From Magnetococcus marinus MC-1 (GTDB lineage Bacteria; Pseudomonadota; Magnetococcia; Magnetococcales; Magnetococcaceae): a stretch of DNA of 64,000 nucleotides. Both the position numbers and the translations under genes were made by a program. Positions 25,102 to 33,444 of this stretch are shown here, piece by piece; position 1 is the stretch's first letter; each line of letters begins with the position of its first letter. Under the pieces are notes generated by a model. The model was not told where the DNA came from, made no database searches, and worked only from the letters and a program-made list of their open reading frames with translations. Location of the stretch: positions 4,183,001-4,247,000 of the forward strand of contig NC_008576.1 of the NCBI RefSeq assembly GCF_000014865.1. The letters run 5' to 3'.

Positions 25102-26340
25102 ATGAAACGTAAAAGCACCATCAGCATTATCTTCTTTACCGTGTTTCTCGACCTGCTCGGTTTCGGATTGGTCCTACCCCTACTACCCAACTACGCCAGC
25201 GATCCCATGTTCCACGCCTCCACCATGGAAATCGGCGTGCTCATGGGGATCTACTCCCTCATGCAATTTCTCTTTGCACCCCTCTGGGGCCGCCTCTCCG
25301 ACCACATCGGACGCCGCCCCGTGTTAATCATCGGCCTCTTCGGCTCCGCCCTCTCCTACCTGATCTATGGTCTGGCCGAAAGCTTAATGGTGCTCATCCT
25401 ATCCCGCGCCCTGGCCGGCTTTATGGGGGCCAATATCGCCGCCGCCCAAGCCGCTATGGCCGACCTAACACCCCCAGAAAAACGCGCCCAAGCCATGGGC
25501 ATCATCGGGGCCGCCTTTAGCCTAGGCTTCGTGCTCGGCCCCGCCATGGGCGGCTACCTCGCCAGTACCTACGGGATCAGCGCCGCACCCCTGGCCGCAG
25601 CCCTCATCACCGGCCTCAACGCCGTGGCCGCTCTCTTCCTGCTCTCAGAAACTCGTGACCTGAGCACCGAACAACAACAACCCCTAAGCAAACGCGCCCA
25701 CCCCCTCTCCCTACACCCCTGGAAACAAGCGCGCAATTACCCAGGTGCCTTGATGGTCTGCCTGTTTATGGGCCTGTTTATCACCCTGTTCGCCGCCTTT
25801 GAAATGGCCCTGCCCCTCTGGACCCAAATCATCATGGGCTGGGATAGCGGATCCCAAACCATGGCCGAAAATGGACACCTGTTTGCCTTCGTCGGAGTGG
25901 TTATGGCCATCGTGCAAGGTGGCATCGTGCGGCGATTGGTGCCCAAAATTGGCGAAGTGCGTACCGCCTACAGCGGCCTAATCTGTATCGCCCTCGGTTT
26001 GATGCTACTAGGACAAGCCAGCAACTATACCACCCTGCTCATCGCCCTCGGCCTCGCCGCAACAGGCGCCGGTTTGGTCCACCCCGCCTTCTCTTCACTG
26101 GTCAGCCTCAATACCGATAAAGATAAACAAGGACTCATGATGGGACTGTTCCAATCCATGGGCGCTCTGGGCCGCGTGCTAGGCCCCCTATGGGCTGGCA
26201 TCGCCTTCGTCTCCCTCAAAGGTAACCTGTTTTTCGTCAGCGCTATGGGTATGACTGTGCTGCTGGGCGCCCTCATCCCCCTCAGCCGAGATCGCATTAA
26301 GGACGCCCGCCAAATAGCCGCGCAAGACGCAAAATCATAA
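25102..26340 (+). CDS. MFS drug-exporter-like transporter (TetA/DHA1 type)
   Basis: About 412 residues, twelve membrane helices, inner membrane. Helix 1 is IIFFTVFLDLLGFGLVLPLL. The loop between helices 2 and 3 has the full MFS motif A (GRLSDHIGRRPVL), and motif C-like glycines lie in FSLGFVLGPAMGGYLA. The overall pattern is that of the TetA-like DHA1 proton antiporters; the substrate is unknown. I start it at 25102 (AGGA ten bases upstream), directly before helix 1; upstream ATGs at 25039 and 25066 have no ribosome site. It converges on holA, with stop codons crossing by 44 bp. The plus strand is strongly C/A-rich, unlike the genes left of 24 kb. Confidence 0.82.
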   Translation: MKRKSTISIIFFTVFLDLLGFGLVLPLLPNYASDPMFHASTMEIGVLMGIYSLMQFLFAPLWGRLSDHIGRRPVLIIGLFGSALSYLIYGLAESLMVLILSRALAGFMGANIAAAQAAMADLTPPEKRAQAMGIIGAAFSLGFVLGPAMGGYLASTYGISAAPLAAALITGLNAVAALFLLSETRDLSTEQQQPLSKRAHPLSLHPWKQARNYPGALMVCLFMGLFITLFAAFEMALPLWTQIIMGWDSGSQTMAENGHLFAFVGVVMAIVQGGIVRRLVPKIGEVRTAYSGLICIALGLMLLGQASNYTTLLIALGLAATGAGLVHPAFSSLVSLNTDKDKQGLMMGLFQSMGALGRVLGPLWAGIAFVSLKGNLFFVSAMGMTVLLGALIPLSRDRIKDARQIAAQDAKS

Positions 26341-27337
26341 TACCCAAAACCTGCTCAGGGGGGCGCGCACCCTCCGCCCCCTTGAGCTGCCGATCCGCAT
26401 TTTGACAGGTGATCAAACCCTCCGCTAAATGCTTGGCCGATACCTGCCGACACTGCGCCAAAAAGTGATCTTTCTCTTTCCAAAAAATCCGTAGCTTGCG
26501 GGTAACTTCATCCCCACTCATACCCCGCTGCATCCACCCCTGCGCCTGAGCCAAACGGCGAATACGCTGGGTAATCAACCCCAATAACGGCAAAGCCTCC
26601 GACATCCCCCCCGCCTGCACCAAACCATCCAACGTATGCAACGCCTTGGCCGCATCCCCCCGCAATACCGCATCCGCCAAATCAAAACCACTGTGCAACG
26701 CCGCCTCACCCACAATGGCACGGGCATCCTCTAGGCGAATGGGACCTGGCTTACCCACATAAAGAAACAGCTTCTCTAACTCCTGCTCAGCACTGCGGGT
26801 GTCCCCCTCCAACAGCTGTACCAGCAGAGGGATCAAATCTGGCTCAGCCGCACTAAAACCATGACAGCGCAGGTGCTCCTCAATCCACCCCCCCATCTCC
26901 CGCCCCGCGAGCGCATAAAAAGGGACCACCCAACTCTGCTCATGCTTCTCTAACCCCTTACGCAAAGTGTGCGAAGCGTCTAGGTTATCCGCCAAAAAAA
27001 GCACCACACTGCTCTTGGAAGGCTCGTTTTCCAAATAGCTCAAAAACGATTTTCTTAGGGGTAATAGAAGCTTATCCGCCTCTTTAACCACCACCAAACG
27101 CATGGGCGATAGAAAGGGAATGGCCCGGCATGAACTTAAAAAACGCCCCTCATCCAGATCCCCCCCATAAAAACGCTCCAGATCAAAATCCGCATCCGCA
27201 TCCGGCCCCAATACCCACTGCTCAATCTTTTTCGCCGCATCCTCAATACGCCCCTGCTCCTGCCCATAGAGCAAAATCACCAAAGGGTAGTGCTTACCTT
27301 TCAGTTTACCCAGCAGCTCTCGATCTTTCAGTTTCAT
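26297..27337 (-). CDS. holA: DNA polymerase III delta subunit (clamp loader)
   Basis: 346 residues. The HolA pattern runs throughout: YPLVILLYGQEQGRIEDAA near the N-terminus, DADFDLERFYGGDLDEGRF, the AAA+-like MRLVVVKEADKL, and the C-terminal clamp-loader collar helices (e.g. RSAEQELEKLFLYVGK, QVSAKHLAEGLITCQNADRQLKG). Delta opens the beta sliding clamp during loading and lacks the ATP-binding motifs of DnaX, as seen here. Its neighbours are not the usual lptE or leuS. It overlaps convergently with the MFS gene at its 3' end; the recD2 gene lies upstream in the same orientation, about 100 bp away. Confidence 0.9.
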   Translation of the reverse strand: MKLKDRELLGKLKGKHYPLVILLYGQEQGRIEDAAKKIEQWVLGPDADADFDLERFYGGDLDEGRFLSSCRAIPFLSPMRLVVVKEADKLLLPLRKSFLSYLENEPSKSSVVLFLADNLDASHTLRKGLEKHEQSWVVPFYALAGREMGGWIEEHLRCHGFSAAEPDLIPLLVQLLEGDTRSAEQELEKLFLYVGKPGPIRLEDARAIVGEAALHSGFDLADAVLRGDAAKALHTLDGLVQAGGMSEALPLLGLITQRIRRLAQAQGWMQRGMSGDEVTRKLRIFWKEKDHFLAQCRQVSAKHLAEGLITCQNADRQLKGAEGARPPEQVLGIMILRLARLFGGRP

Positions 27338-27439
27338 ATCCGGTCGCTTACTTTGTGTGATCCCCCAGAGTAAAACCTAACCACCATCCCTAACCATGGG
27401 GGGATTCACGATTAGGCAGGTATCTCTAAACACGCTGGC

Positions 27440-29668
27440 TTATACTGCACCACCCATGCGCTCCTCGATACGGCTCAACAGACCCGTATTGCGCTGCATA
27501 TTCTCCTTATAGGAGATCGCCATCACCAACGCCTCATAAGAGCCCACCAAGACCACACCCTTACGCGCCCGCGTCACACAGGTATAAAACAGGTTGCGAT
27601 AGAGCATCTTACCATGGGCCGTTACCACCGGCGTAACCACATAGTTAAACTGCCCACCCTGGCTTTTATGCACAGTAATGGCGTAACAGGGCACAATGTT
27701 ACCCATCTGCTCCCGATCCAACAGCTTTTGCGCCTCATCAAATTTGGCAATGACCTGAAGCTCCCCCTGGGCATCCTTGCTGATCTCCACAATCTCCCCT
27801 TGGTCCCCATTAAACAGCTCCAGATCATAATCATTCTTGGTCTGCATAATGCGGCAACCCGCCCGATAGGCAAAGCCGTCCAACTCCAACACCTCCTGCC
27901 CCGCCTGATAGGGGTTGAGCTGCTCATGGAGCCGCTCGTTCAGCGCCTTTACCCCCACCTCGGTACCATGCATGGGAGTAATCACCTGGATCTCCGCCCC
28001 ATCAATGCCCCCCACGCGCATCATCTTGTCTATGCCCTCCAGCATACGATTGGCACACTGATGAAGATGCTCCATGCCGCCCGTAACCGCCACAAATTTA
28101 AAATCCCGCGCCATCTGTGGACGCCGCCCATGCAAAATCTCCACCGCCCCCAAGGCGATACCCGAACCCTCCGCCTGCCGGTGTACCTCTGTCAAGCGCG
28201 CCACCGGCACCACCCCACTCTGAATTAAATCCTGCAACACACGCCCCGCTGCAACCGACGGTAGCTGATCGGCATCCCCCACCAATAACAGGCGGCAGTG
28301 GTCCGGTAACATCTGTAGCAGTGAACTGGCCATCCACTCATCCATCATGGAGCTCTCATCCACCACCAGCAGATCACACTCAAACTTACGCTGACCATCC
28401 ACAGACTCATCACTGCCCTTGCCCATTAAACGGTGGATGGTCAAAGCCACCTCCCCGGTAGCCTCGGCCAACTGCTTGGCCGCCCGCCCCGTGGGGGCGC
28501 ACAGCTTAACCGTTTGCTTGTTTTCTACGGCATGCTCAATGACATAGCGGGTGATGGTGGTCTTACCCATGCCAGGACCACCGGTTAAAATGGCGACCTT
28601 GTCCTGGGTAATGGTCTTGAGCGCCTGACGCTGATCCACTGAGAGGCTAAAATGGCCGCGACTCACCCGCTCAATCCAGCCATCGCTAATGGTCTCAATG
28701 GGGCTTGGCCCGTGCAAACGGCTGATATGGTAAGCAATCTGTTTTTCATAGTCATGGTAACGGGTAAGCTGCACAAAAGGGCTGCCATCCCGACCATATA
28801 CCCGCACCAACGGCCCCTGACCAAGATCCAAACGCTCCAACACCATGGGCACCAAATTGAGCTGATCCTGGTGCCCCTGTAAGGCCAACAAAACCGTTAG
28901 CTGTTGGTGAAAACGGGGCTCTTCTAGCAGGGTGTGCCCCTCATTATTGGCCAATTGTATTAAAATCTCCTGCATACCCGCCTCAATACGGCGCGGGTCC
29001 AAACGCTGCATCCCTAATTGCAGAGCGGCGGCATCGGCCCGCTGAAAGGTGATGCCCCGCACCTGCGCCAACAGATAGGGGTTCTCTTGCACCATCTTGA
29101 GGGGGTCGGCTTGGGGATCGGCTTCCCGCAGGCATTTACTGACCGCGCGGGTCAAAGCCGCACCAAAACCCAGTTGATAGAGCAACAGCATCAGTTGGGC
29201 ATCGTCCCGTGCTTTTTGCCAATTTTTTAAGATACGCCCATGGTTGGCCTTACCCACCCCACGCACCTCCAGCAGCGCTTCGGGACGCTCATCCATCACC
29301 TCAAACAGCGCTTCACCAAACCGCTCGACCAAGCGGTTGGCCATGGTCTTGCCAATGCCCTTGATGGAGCCACTCTGCAAAAACAGTACAATAGCCTCCC
29401 GCAGGGTGGTCCCCAGGGGCTCCATGCGCTCGGCCTTAAATTGCCGACCAAACTTGGCGTTGCTCTCCCATTGGCCATGAAAACACAAGCGCATCTCCGC
29501 CGCCGGGGCCGCCAACACCCCCACCACCGTCTGGGTCTCCTCCGGGGCCTCATCCGGGCGCACCACCATCACCGCATAACCGTTTTCCAGATTATGGAAG
29601 ACCACCTGTTTAATACGCCCACAAAAGCTCTCCACACCCTCTCCCTGCTCTAAAGGATTGCCACTCAC
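27440..29668 (-). CDS. recD2: RecD2-type ATP-dependent 5'-3' DNA helicase
   Basis: About 742 residues. N-terminal OB-like and helix-hairpin-helix region (IKGIGKTMANRLVERFGE, VRGVGKANHGRILKNW), then a superfamily-1B helicase core: Walker A AILTGGPGMGKTTITR, motif II LLVVDESSMMDEWM, motif III LLLVGDADQLPSVAAG, and the C-terminal TVHKSQGGQF and YTCVTRARKGVVL. The extended N-terminus distinguishes RecD2 from the RecBCD subunit. It is a cytoplasmic repair or replication helicase. The start is GTG at 29668 or TTG at 29671; a purine-rich stretch precedes both. It lies upstream of holA in the same orientation, and may share replication-linked expression. Confidence 0.9.
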   Translation of the reverse strand: MSGNPLEQGEGVESFCGRIKQVVFHNLENGYAVMVVRPDEAPEETQTVVGVLAAPAAEMRLCFHGQWESNAKFGRQFKAERMEPLGTTLREAIVLFLQSGSIKGIGKTMANRLVERFGEALFEVMDERPEALLEVRGVGKANHGRILKNWQKARDDAQLMLLLYQLGFGAALTRAVSKCLREADPQADPLKMVQENPYLLAQVRGITFQRADAAALQLGMQRLDPRRIEAGMQEILIQLANNEGHTLLEEPRFHQQLTVLLALQGHQDQLNLVPMVLERLDLGQGPLVRVYGRDGSPFVQLTRYHDYEKQIAYHISRLHGPSPIETISDGWIERVSRGHFSLSVDQRQALKTITQDKVAILTGGPGMGKTTITRYVIEHAVENKQTVKLCAPTGRAAKQLAEATGEVALTIHRLMGKGSDESVDGQRKFECDLLVVDESSMMDEWMASSLLQMLPDHCRLLLVGDADQLPSVAAGRVLQDLIQSGVVPVARLTEVHRQAEGSGIALGAVEILHGRRPQMARDFKFVAVTGGMEHLHQCANRMLEGIDKMMRVGGIDGAEIQVITPMHGTEVGVKALNERLHEQLNPYQAGQEVLELDGFAYRAGCRIMQTKNDYDLELFNGDQGEIVEISKDAQGELQVIAKFDEAQKLLDREQMGNIVPCYAITVHKSQGGQFNYVVTPVVTAHGKMLYRNLFYTCVTRARKGVVLVGSYEALVMAISYKENMQRNTGLLSRIEERMGGAV

Positions 29669-29734
29669 CAACCCTGCTACCCCTCGCGCACTGGCGTTCT
29701 CCTGTCGCCCAGCGCAGGGTCACATCCCCCTACC

Positions 29735-31156
29735 CTATACGGGTTTATGCGGTGATGGCGGATCTTTGGCCACCAACATGACATCCACCTGCAACCCCCC
29801 ATCGGGATGGTTGTGCAACCGCAACCCTCCCCCGTGCGCCTGGATAATATTGCGTGCAATGGCCAGCCCCAACCCCACCCCACCGGTATGACGGCTGCGG
29901 GAGGCCTCCAACCGGGTAAAGGGCTCCAACACCCGTGCAAATTCCGACTCAGGGATGCCCGGACCATGATCGCGGATGCTCAATTTAACCCCATCCCCTT
30001 CAGCGATGGCGCTCACCGCCACCCGTTGGCCATACTGCACCCCATTGCTTATGAGGTTACTTAGTGCCCGCTTCAAACTGGTACGCATGACCCAAAAGGG
30101 CAGATGATCGGGCACATCCAGAGTGATGGTGTAGCCCATTTCGGCAAACTCCTCCTGTAACCGCTCCAGCATCGCCGCCAGATCCACCCGCTGCCACGGC
30201 TCCTGCTGCTCCATGCCTTGGATGAAGGCCATCGCCCCCTGAATCATCTGCTCCATCTCTTTGATATCTTGAAAATAGGCGTGCTGAACATCCCCTTCAA
30301 TGAGCCGCTCGGTGCGCAGTTGCATGCGGGTTAAGGGGGTACGCAGATCGTGGGAAATGGCCGCCAACAGCTGCGTGCGCTCCTGCACATGGCGTTTAAT
30401 ACGGGCCTGCAAGCTGTTGAGGGCTTGGGCCGTTTGCCGCAGCTCACGGCAACCCTGTACGGGTAAGGGGGGACGATTGAGATCCTCCCCCAAACCATGG
30501 GCCGCCTGCACCAACAGGGTCAAGGGACGGGTGGTCAACCGCACCGCCACCACCGCCAACAGCATCACCCCTATGAACAGCGCCAACAGCGCCCCAAAAA
30601 GATGGTCGGGGCGATCAAACACCTCTTTGGGCAGATGGTTGTGAAACTCAACCCAGTTGCCATCCCGCAGTTGCACCTGCGCCAAAAAGGAGAGACCATC
30701 GGGAAAGATGCGCTGCATGCCCCCCATATGTTGACGGTGGTGGCGCTGGTGTACATCCTGCGTTTCGGGGGGGCCTTGCCACTGCAACATTTTAACGCGT
30801 ATCTGCCAACCCACCCCAAATACGCTCTGTAAACGCTGTAAAAACTGCTGGGCCATAGGGTGCGAGGGTGCATCGCCAATCACCGCATCCGAGCTGGGCG
30901 CGATAATCTGTATAAATTGCAGCGAACTCTCCATCAGACCCAGAATCTGCTGCCGTTGCTGCGGCAACAGCGGATCCAGATTCTCCACCACCCCCTTTAA
31001 CCGATAGGCCGCTTGAATACTGCCGTAGTTCGAGAGCGCCTCACTGCGTTCATGCAGATGGAGCACCGCACTTAAAGCCAATACCATGGAGATGCCGGTC
31101 ATCAAAATCAGCAGCAGTTGCCCAGAGAGGGTGCGCGGCAGCAGCGCCAGCCTCAT
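29735..31156 (-). CDS. Sensor histidine kinase, probable CusS-like Cu/Ag sensor
   Basis: 473 residues. Membrane helix 1 at about 12-32, a periplasmic loop at about 35-185, helix 2 at about 186-206, then HAMP, HisKA with His269 (ISHDLRTPLTRMQ), and an ATPase domain with DHGPGIPESE and GGVGLGLAIARNI. The periplasmic loop contains a His/Met-rich stretch (VHQRHHRQHMGGMQ, about residues 135-148), suited to binding Cu(I) or Ag(I). Its start overlaps the stop of the response-regulator gene by 4 bp, and the pair is divergent from a cus-type efflux operon. It therefore probably senses periplasmic copper or silver and controls that operon (inference). Confidence 0.88.
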   Translation of the reverse strand: MRLALLPRTLSGQLLLILMTGISMVLALSAVLHLHERSEALSNYGSIQAAYRLKGVVENLDPLLPQQRQQILGLMESSLQFIQIIAPSSDAVIGDAPSHPMAQQFLQRLQSVFGVGWQIRVKMLQWQGPPETQDVHQRHHRQHMGGMQRIFPDGLSFLAQVQLRDGNWVEFHNHLPKEVFDRPDHLFGALLALFIGVMLLAVVAVRLTTRPLTLLVQAAHGLGEDLNRPPLPVQGCRELRQTAQALNSLQARIKRHVQERTQLLAAISHDLRTPLTRMQLRTERLIEGDVQHAYFQDIKEMEQMIQGAMAFIQGMEQQEPWQRVDLAAMLERLQEEFAEMGYTITLDVPDHLPFWVMRTSLKRALSNLISNGVQYGQRVAVSAIAEGDGVKLSIRDHGPGIPESEFARVLEPFTRLEASRSRHTGGVGLGLAIARNIIQAHGGGLRLHNHPDGGLQVDVMLVAKDPPSPHKPV

Positions 31157-31878
31157 CGCGCCTGTACCTCAGCTTTAAGAATATAGCCCTTACCCCATAC
31201 GGTTTTAAGCAATTGCGGCTCTTTGGGCTCTTGCAGACGTTTGCGCAGGCGTCCAACCTGTACATCAATACTGCGGTCATAGATACCCGCCTGACGCTGC
31301 TGATAGAAGGCCATAATCTGTTCCCGATCCAAGATTTGATTGGGATGGTGCAAAAAGGCCAACAGCAGGGTCGCTTCACCCCGGGTTAGCTCCACGATCA
31401 AACCATCGGGGGCGATGAGCTCCTGAGCCTGCACATTCATGTGCCAACCCGCAAAATGGTAATGGTTAATGGGGGGGGCCGCGTGGCTGCGGGGCATCGC
31501 CCGGGCACGCCGCAACACACTGCGCAGACGCGCCAGGAGTTCACGGGTACTAAAGGGCTTGCTTAGATAGTCATCAGCGCCCATCTCCAACCCCACGATG
31601 CGGTCGGTCTCCTCCCCCCGCGCGGTCAGCATGATAATGGGAATATCCGCCGTCTGTTTGTCTACGCTCAACCGTTTACAGAGCGTTAAACCATCCTCTC
31701 CGGGCAGCATGAGATCCATAACAATGACATCGGCCGGCCACGCCGCGAGGGTGCTGTTCATCGTTTCCCCGCTGGCGAGAGTGCGCACCTCAAAACCATG
31801 ACCCCGCAGATAGTCCGCTACCATGGTGCGGGTGGGCTCGTCATCTTCAACGATCAGTATGCGATCCTGCTGGGTCAT
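31153..31878 (-). CDS. OmpR-family response regulator, probable CusR-like
   Basis: 241 residues. The receiver at about 5-120 has acidic residues in LIVEDDEPTRT, phospho-acceptor Asp55 (VIVMDLMLPGEDG) and Lys in DDYLSKPF. The winged-helix output at about 140-235 ends in the usual recognition region (QAGIYDRSIDVQVGRLRKRL) and VWGKGYILK. The partner kinase gene follows with a 4-bp overlap. It is divergently transcribed from cusC, with a 348-bp control region between, where GTCATA half-sites are candidate binding sites. The likely role is copper/silver-responsive activation of the efflux operon. Confidence 0.88.
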   Translation of the reverse strand: MTQQDRILIVEDDEPTRTMVADYLRGHGFEVRTLASGETMNSTLAAWPADVIVMDLMLPGEDGLTLCKRLSVDKQTADIPIIMLTARGEETDRIVGLEMGADDYLSKPFSTRELLARLRSVLRRARAMPRSHAAPPINHYHFAGWHMNVQAQELIAPDGLIVELTRGEATLLLAFLHHPNQILDREQIMAFYQQRQAGIYDRSIDVQVGRLRKRLQEPKEPQLLKTVWGKGYILKAEVQAR

Positions 31879-32226
31879 GGATAAGCGCCTTTGCTCGATC
31901 TGGATGGGGTAACAGGGGCACCGTTGGGCAAGGGGCGATACCCAACGCCAATCTATAACACAAGTATGACAGAAAGCACGGTTTGGTCATACCGCAGAAA
32001 CAATTTTGGGAAACGGTCATAAAATTCTAATATTTTGCCACTATTTCAATAGATTATTTACATTAAACCCGCTGCCCATTCCTGATAAAATCTGCCATGC
32101 TTAGATCCGTGGTGTCAAACCACTCTCAGGTTGCGCCTATGGTTCACTGGTTGAGATCCAGCAATCTCACCCCCGTGGCCAGCGGGCCATAGGCCACCTG
32201 TCCGAAAGAAAAAGGAATGCCAACTC
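31879..32226. promoter_or_regulatory. Divergent control region between the two-component system and the cus operon
   Basis: 348 bp without a gene. It has an AT-rich core at about 32020-32075. Three GTCATA-type half-sites lie here: GTATGAC at 31964-31970, GTCATAC at 31986-31992 and GTCATAA at 32016-32022. The first two are inverted; the last two are direct and 30 bp apart. They recall the TGACA half-sites of CusR boxes and are candidate response-regulator sites. Confidence 0.5.
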
Positions 32227-33444
32227 ATGTTGCATTTAGGGGCCCTCTTTGCCACCCTTTTTTTAGCGTGCACCGCGCTGGCTGGGAGCGATAGTCCCAG
32301 CTATTTTGAGCTGCAAGGGATGCTGGCGCAACACCCCAGCGTAGCTGCCCTTGAGCAGAGTGGCTTGGGCCAAGCCACCCGCGCCCAAGGGGATATGGGG
32401 CTACCCAACCCCACCCTTGCCCTGGGCATCAATAATGTGCCGATCCAGACCCCTACCCGTTTTGACCGTTTTTTGCCCAGCAATAAAAGTATCGCCATTG
32501 CCCAACCGTTGCCCAATTTAACCGCTCGACGTGCCAACCGTGCGCTCACCCTTAACCGCAGCGATCTCGCCCTTGCCCAAGCCAAAAACACCCAGGCGCA
32601 ATTGACCCTGCAACTGATCACCAGCCTCGCCCAACGCCAACGCATCGCCCAGACCATACAGGTGATTCAGGCCCAATTGGATAAAATCAGCGAACTGGAT
32701 CAGTGGCTCAAGGGCGAGATGGCCTCCGGTAAGCCTGCCTATGGAGAGGTTGAGGCGCTGGATATTCAGCACAGCCAACTCCAAGAGCAGCTTTTGTTGC
32801 AGGAAGGGGAGGATCAGCGCCACAAAGCCACCCTAGAGCAGTTGGTGCAGCAGAGCCCCCGTATCGCCCCCCCGGCCCTGCAACCCTTAACGTGGCAGAA
32901 CCACACCCCCATCGCGGTTGAGATTGCCCAGATTAAACAGGCCATGGCCAGCAGGCAGGTGGAGATTACCCAAGCCAGCCTGCGCCCCGATTATGGGGTT
33001 AACGCCATGTGGCAACAGCGTGAGGATGGTAAAAATTTTAGTGGCGAGGATTGGTACAGCATAACGGCCACCATCAGCGTGCCCCTATGGGCCAAGTGGA
33101 ACCAAAAACCCAAGATCGCCGCTGCCAAAGTGGCGGTCGATGAGGCCAAGTTGCTGGTGGATGACGCCCTACGCAGCAGCCGAGCCAGCTATGACACAGC
33201 CCTGGCGGAGTATCACACCAGTGGTCAGTTACTCAAGGCCATTACCAAACGTCAGCAGGAGATCCGTGAGTTGGAAGCGGCCATGAACCGCCGCTATGAG
33301 GCTGGTGAAGCCTCATTGGAACAGCTCATCAAGCCAGCCATGACCCGCATTAAATTGGGGGAGGATCTGGCCCGTCATCGCGCCTTGCAAACCATTGCGG
33401 CGGCCAAGATCCACACCCTTTTTTATAGTCAGGTGCAACCATGA
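32227..33444 (+). CDS. cusC: TolC/CusC-family outer-membrane efflux protein
   Basis: 405 residues with a signal peptide (GALFATLFLACTALAGS). The mature part shows the two-fold helical hairpin repeat of outer-membrane factors, including GLPNPTLALGINNVP and ITATISVPLWAKWNQ near the beta-barrel strands, and coiled-coil stretches (DQWLKGEMASGKPAYGEVEA). It forms the outer-membrane channel of the tripartite metal pump. It is the first gene of the operon; its stop overlaps the adaptor start by 4 bp (ATGA). No lipobox is seen, unlike E. coli CusC, so it is probably not lipidated. Confidence 0.85.
   Translation: MLHLGALFATLFLACTALAGSDSPSYFELQGMLAQHPSVAALEQSGLGQATRAQGDMGLPNPTLALGINNVPIQTPTRFDRFLPSNKSIAIAQPLPNLTARRANRALTLNRSDLALAQAKNTQAQLTLQLITSLAQRQRIAQTIQVIQAQLDKISELDQWLKGEMASGKPAYGEVEALDIQHSQLQEQLLLQEGEDQRHKATLEQLVQQSPRIAPPALQPLTWQNHTPIAVEIAQIKQAMASRQVEITQASLRPDYGVNAMWQQREDGKNFSGEDWYSITATISVPLWAKWNQKPKIAAAKVAVDEAKLLVDDALRSSRASYDTALAEYHTSGQLLKAITKRQQEIRELEAAMNRRYEAGEASLEQLIKPAMTRIKLGEDLARHRALQTIAAAKIHTLFYSQVQP

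Noticed and set aside
26297-27337. Origin of replication near holA
   Set aside because: No dnaA boxes or dnaA/dnaN neighbours are seen, and the skew change is in the direction expected for a terminus.
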